Source of the DNA: Psychrobacter sp. UBA6766
Lineage (GTDB): Bacteria > Pseudomonadota > Gammaproteobacteria > Pseudomonadales > Moraxellaceae
NCBI RefSeq assembly: GCF_002453355.1
Contig: NZ_DKGQ01000033.1
Span: 33,224 to 97,223, forward strand
Length of the DNA stretch: 64,000 nucleotides
Direction of reading: 5' to 3'
A program made the position numbers and the translations under genes. Of the stretch, positions 62,924-64,000 are shown piece by piece; position 1 is the stretch's first letter, and the number at the start of each line of letters is the position of its first letter. Below the pieces are notes generated by a model. That model ran no database searches and was not told where the DNA came from. It saw only the letters and a program-made list of their open reading frames with translations.

Positions 62924-64000
62924 CTACGAAATCTCCGCTAAATTGCCTTTATGCTCAAGCCACGACTTACGGTCAGACGCACGTTTTTTGGCCAACAGCA
63001 TATCCATGACGTTGTTGGTCAGTAACATGTCATCCATATCTAACTGCACCAAGCGGCGGGTGTCACGATTCATGGTCGTTTCGCGAAGCTGCTCGGCACT
63101 CATCTCACCAAGCCCCTTAAAGCGCGTGATTTGGGCTTTTTTATTGCCCGGAACATTGGCTAATATGTGCTCAAGCTCAGACTCGTCTAACGCATAATGC
63201 ACCTCTTTTCCCACATCAACGCGGTAAAGCGGCGGCATGGCTACGAATAAATGACCTGCATCGACTAAAGCGGGAAAATGCTTAACAAACAACGCACAGA
63301 TAAGCGTGGCGATATGCAAACCATCAGAGTCAGCATCTGCCAAAATACATATCTTGTCATAACGCAGCTCAGACAAATCATCCGAGGCAGGATCAACGCC
63401 AATGGCAATAGCAATATCGTGAATCTCTTGGCTTGAAAGAACCGTATCTGACGATACTTCCCACGTGTTCAAAATCTTACCACGCAGCGGCAATATCGCT
63501 TGATAATGACGGTCGCGCGCTTGCTTGGCTGAACCACCTGCAGAATCCCCTTCGACCAAAAACAACTCTGCGCCATCGCGTAAATTTCCGCGGCAGTCAG
63601 CGAGCTTACCGGGCAGAGCAGGACCTTGAGTAATCTTTTTACGCGCAACTTTTTTGGCAGATTTTAGACGGCGCCCTGCTTTATTAATCGCCAATTCTGC
63701 GATTTGTGTCCCCATATCGGCATGCTGATTTAACCATAAGCTAAAGGCATCTTTGGCTAAGGTCTGAACCGCACCTGCCGCCTCACGGCTCGATAAACGT
63801 TCTTTAGTTTGGCCAGAAAACTGCGGTTCAGAAAACTTCAGCGACAAGATATAATTGACGCCATCCCAAACATCTTCAGCCGTTAATTTAACATTGCGCG
63901 GCAATAAATTATGGATATCACAAAACTCGCGCAGCGCCTCTAAAATACCAGTTCGTAAACCATTAACATGCGTTCCGCCCTGCGCCGTCGGAATCAAATT
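62924..64000 (-). CDS. parE: DNA topoisomerase IV subunit B ParE (C-terminal part; continues past the right edge)
   Basis: At least 357 residues seen; the frame is still open at the window end, and the apparent first residue is an internal Leu codon (LIPTAQGGTHVNG). The TOPRIM domain has LFLVEGDSAGGSA, then DADSDGLHIATL (Asp-Ser-Asp-Gly-Leu-His, the ParE form; GyrB has Val at that position and a Ser before His). PGNKKAQITRFKGLGEM and TTMNRDTRRL follow. Decatenates chromosomes with ParC. The N-terminal ATPase domain lies outside this window. Confidence 0.95.
   Translation of the reverse strand, partial: NLIPTAQGGTHVNGLRTGILEALREFCDIHNLLPRNVKLTAEDVWDGVNYILSLKFSEPQFSGQTKERLSSREAAGAVQTLAKDAFSLWLNQHADMGTQIAELAINKAGRRLKSAKKVARKKITQGPALPGKLADCRGNLRDGAELFLVEGDSAGGSAKQARDRHYQAILPLRGKILNTWEVSSDTVLSSQEIHDIAIAIGVDPASDDLSELRYDKICILADADSDGLHIATLICALFVKHFPALVDAGHLFVAMPPLYRVDVGKEVHYALDESELEHILANVPGNKKAQITRFKGLGEMSAEQLRETTMNRDTRRLVQLDMDDMLLTNNVMDMLLAKKRASDRKSWLEHKGNLAEIS

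Noticed and set aside
1..64000. Search for CRISPR arrays, prophage genes or toxin-antitoxin pairs
   Set aside because: No regularly spaced repeats, integrase, capsid or paired small toxin/antitoxin genes were seen.

Overview
The window reads as chromosomal DNA of a gammaproteobacterium of the family Moraxellaceae, most likely Psychrobacter. This rests on overall protein character, on a DUF1852/core methionine synthase/flavin reductase cluster of the Acinetobacter-Psychrobacter kind, on the aminoglycoside-phosphotransferase-type ThrB, and on moderate base composition with AT-rich spacers. It is mostly conserved housekeeping sequence with small accessory islands. I see no prophage, CRISPR array, intact transposase or recognisable defence island.

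Layout. 1-6 kb: a tandem universal stress protein, glnK behind a sigma-54-type promoter and followed by a decayed amtB, a DUF2147 exported protein, a small orphan, an exported DRGH nuclease, tRNA-Ser, and arsC followed by the C-terminal stump of arsB. 5.3-8.7 kb: a DUF218 membrane protein, cardiolipin synthase and an RlmA-type methyltransferase. 8.8-17.3 kb: part of the division/cell-wall cluster on the minus strand (rsmH-ftsL-ftsI-murE-murF-mraY), divergent from gltX, which is followed by tRNA-Ala and tRNA-Glu. 20-30 kb: a membrane/coiled-coil orphan, a LysE exporter, a 174-bp element with perfect terminal inverted repeats, acnA, DUF3025, a YdjM-like protein, YchJ, a YafJ-like amidotransferase, DUF2007 and a ThrB fused to a small C-terminal domain. 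30.5-38.5 kb: hisF, ribH, nusB-thiL-pgpA, glmU, glmS.

38.6-43.6 kb: a lipoprotein, a TauE/SafE exporter, and a set that I read as the folate-independent, oxygen-dependent methionine synthase system: mesX (DUF1852), mesD (MetE-like catalytic core) and a flavin reductase. Two small proteins follow. 43.9-50 kb: an RND pump (adaptor plus permease, no outer-membrane factor) and an oversized OmpW-like porin. 50.2-64 kb: recG, a patatin-like lipoprotein, an exported DUF11-like protein, argA, an FKBP lipoprotein, an MscS-related channel without the usual beta domain, a 439-residue orphan, a short-chain dehydrogenase, an acyltransferase and the C-terminal part of parE, cut by the right edge.

The strongest leads are the two decayed transporter genes next to intact partners (amtB beside glnK, arsB beside arsC), the transposase-less inverted-repeat element with a related palindrome near 39.15 kb, the MesX/MesD/flavin reductase cluster with a palindrome upstream, the ThrB fusion, and the 439-residue orphan. 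Where the longest reading frame begins at TTG or GTG and a better-placed ATG with a ribosome binding site lies inside it, the internal start was chosen and this is stated in the entry.
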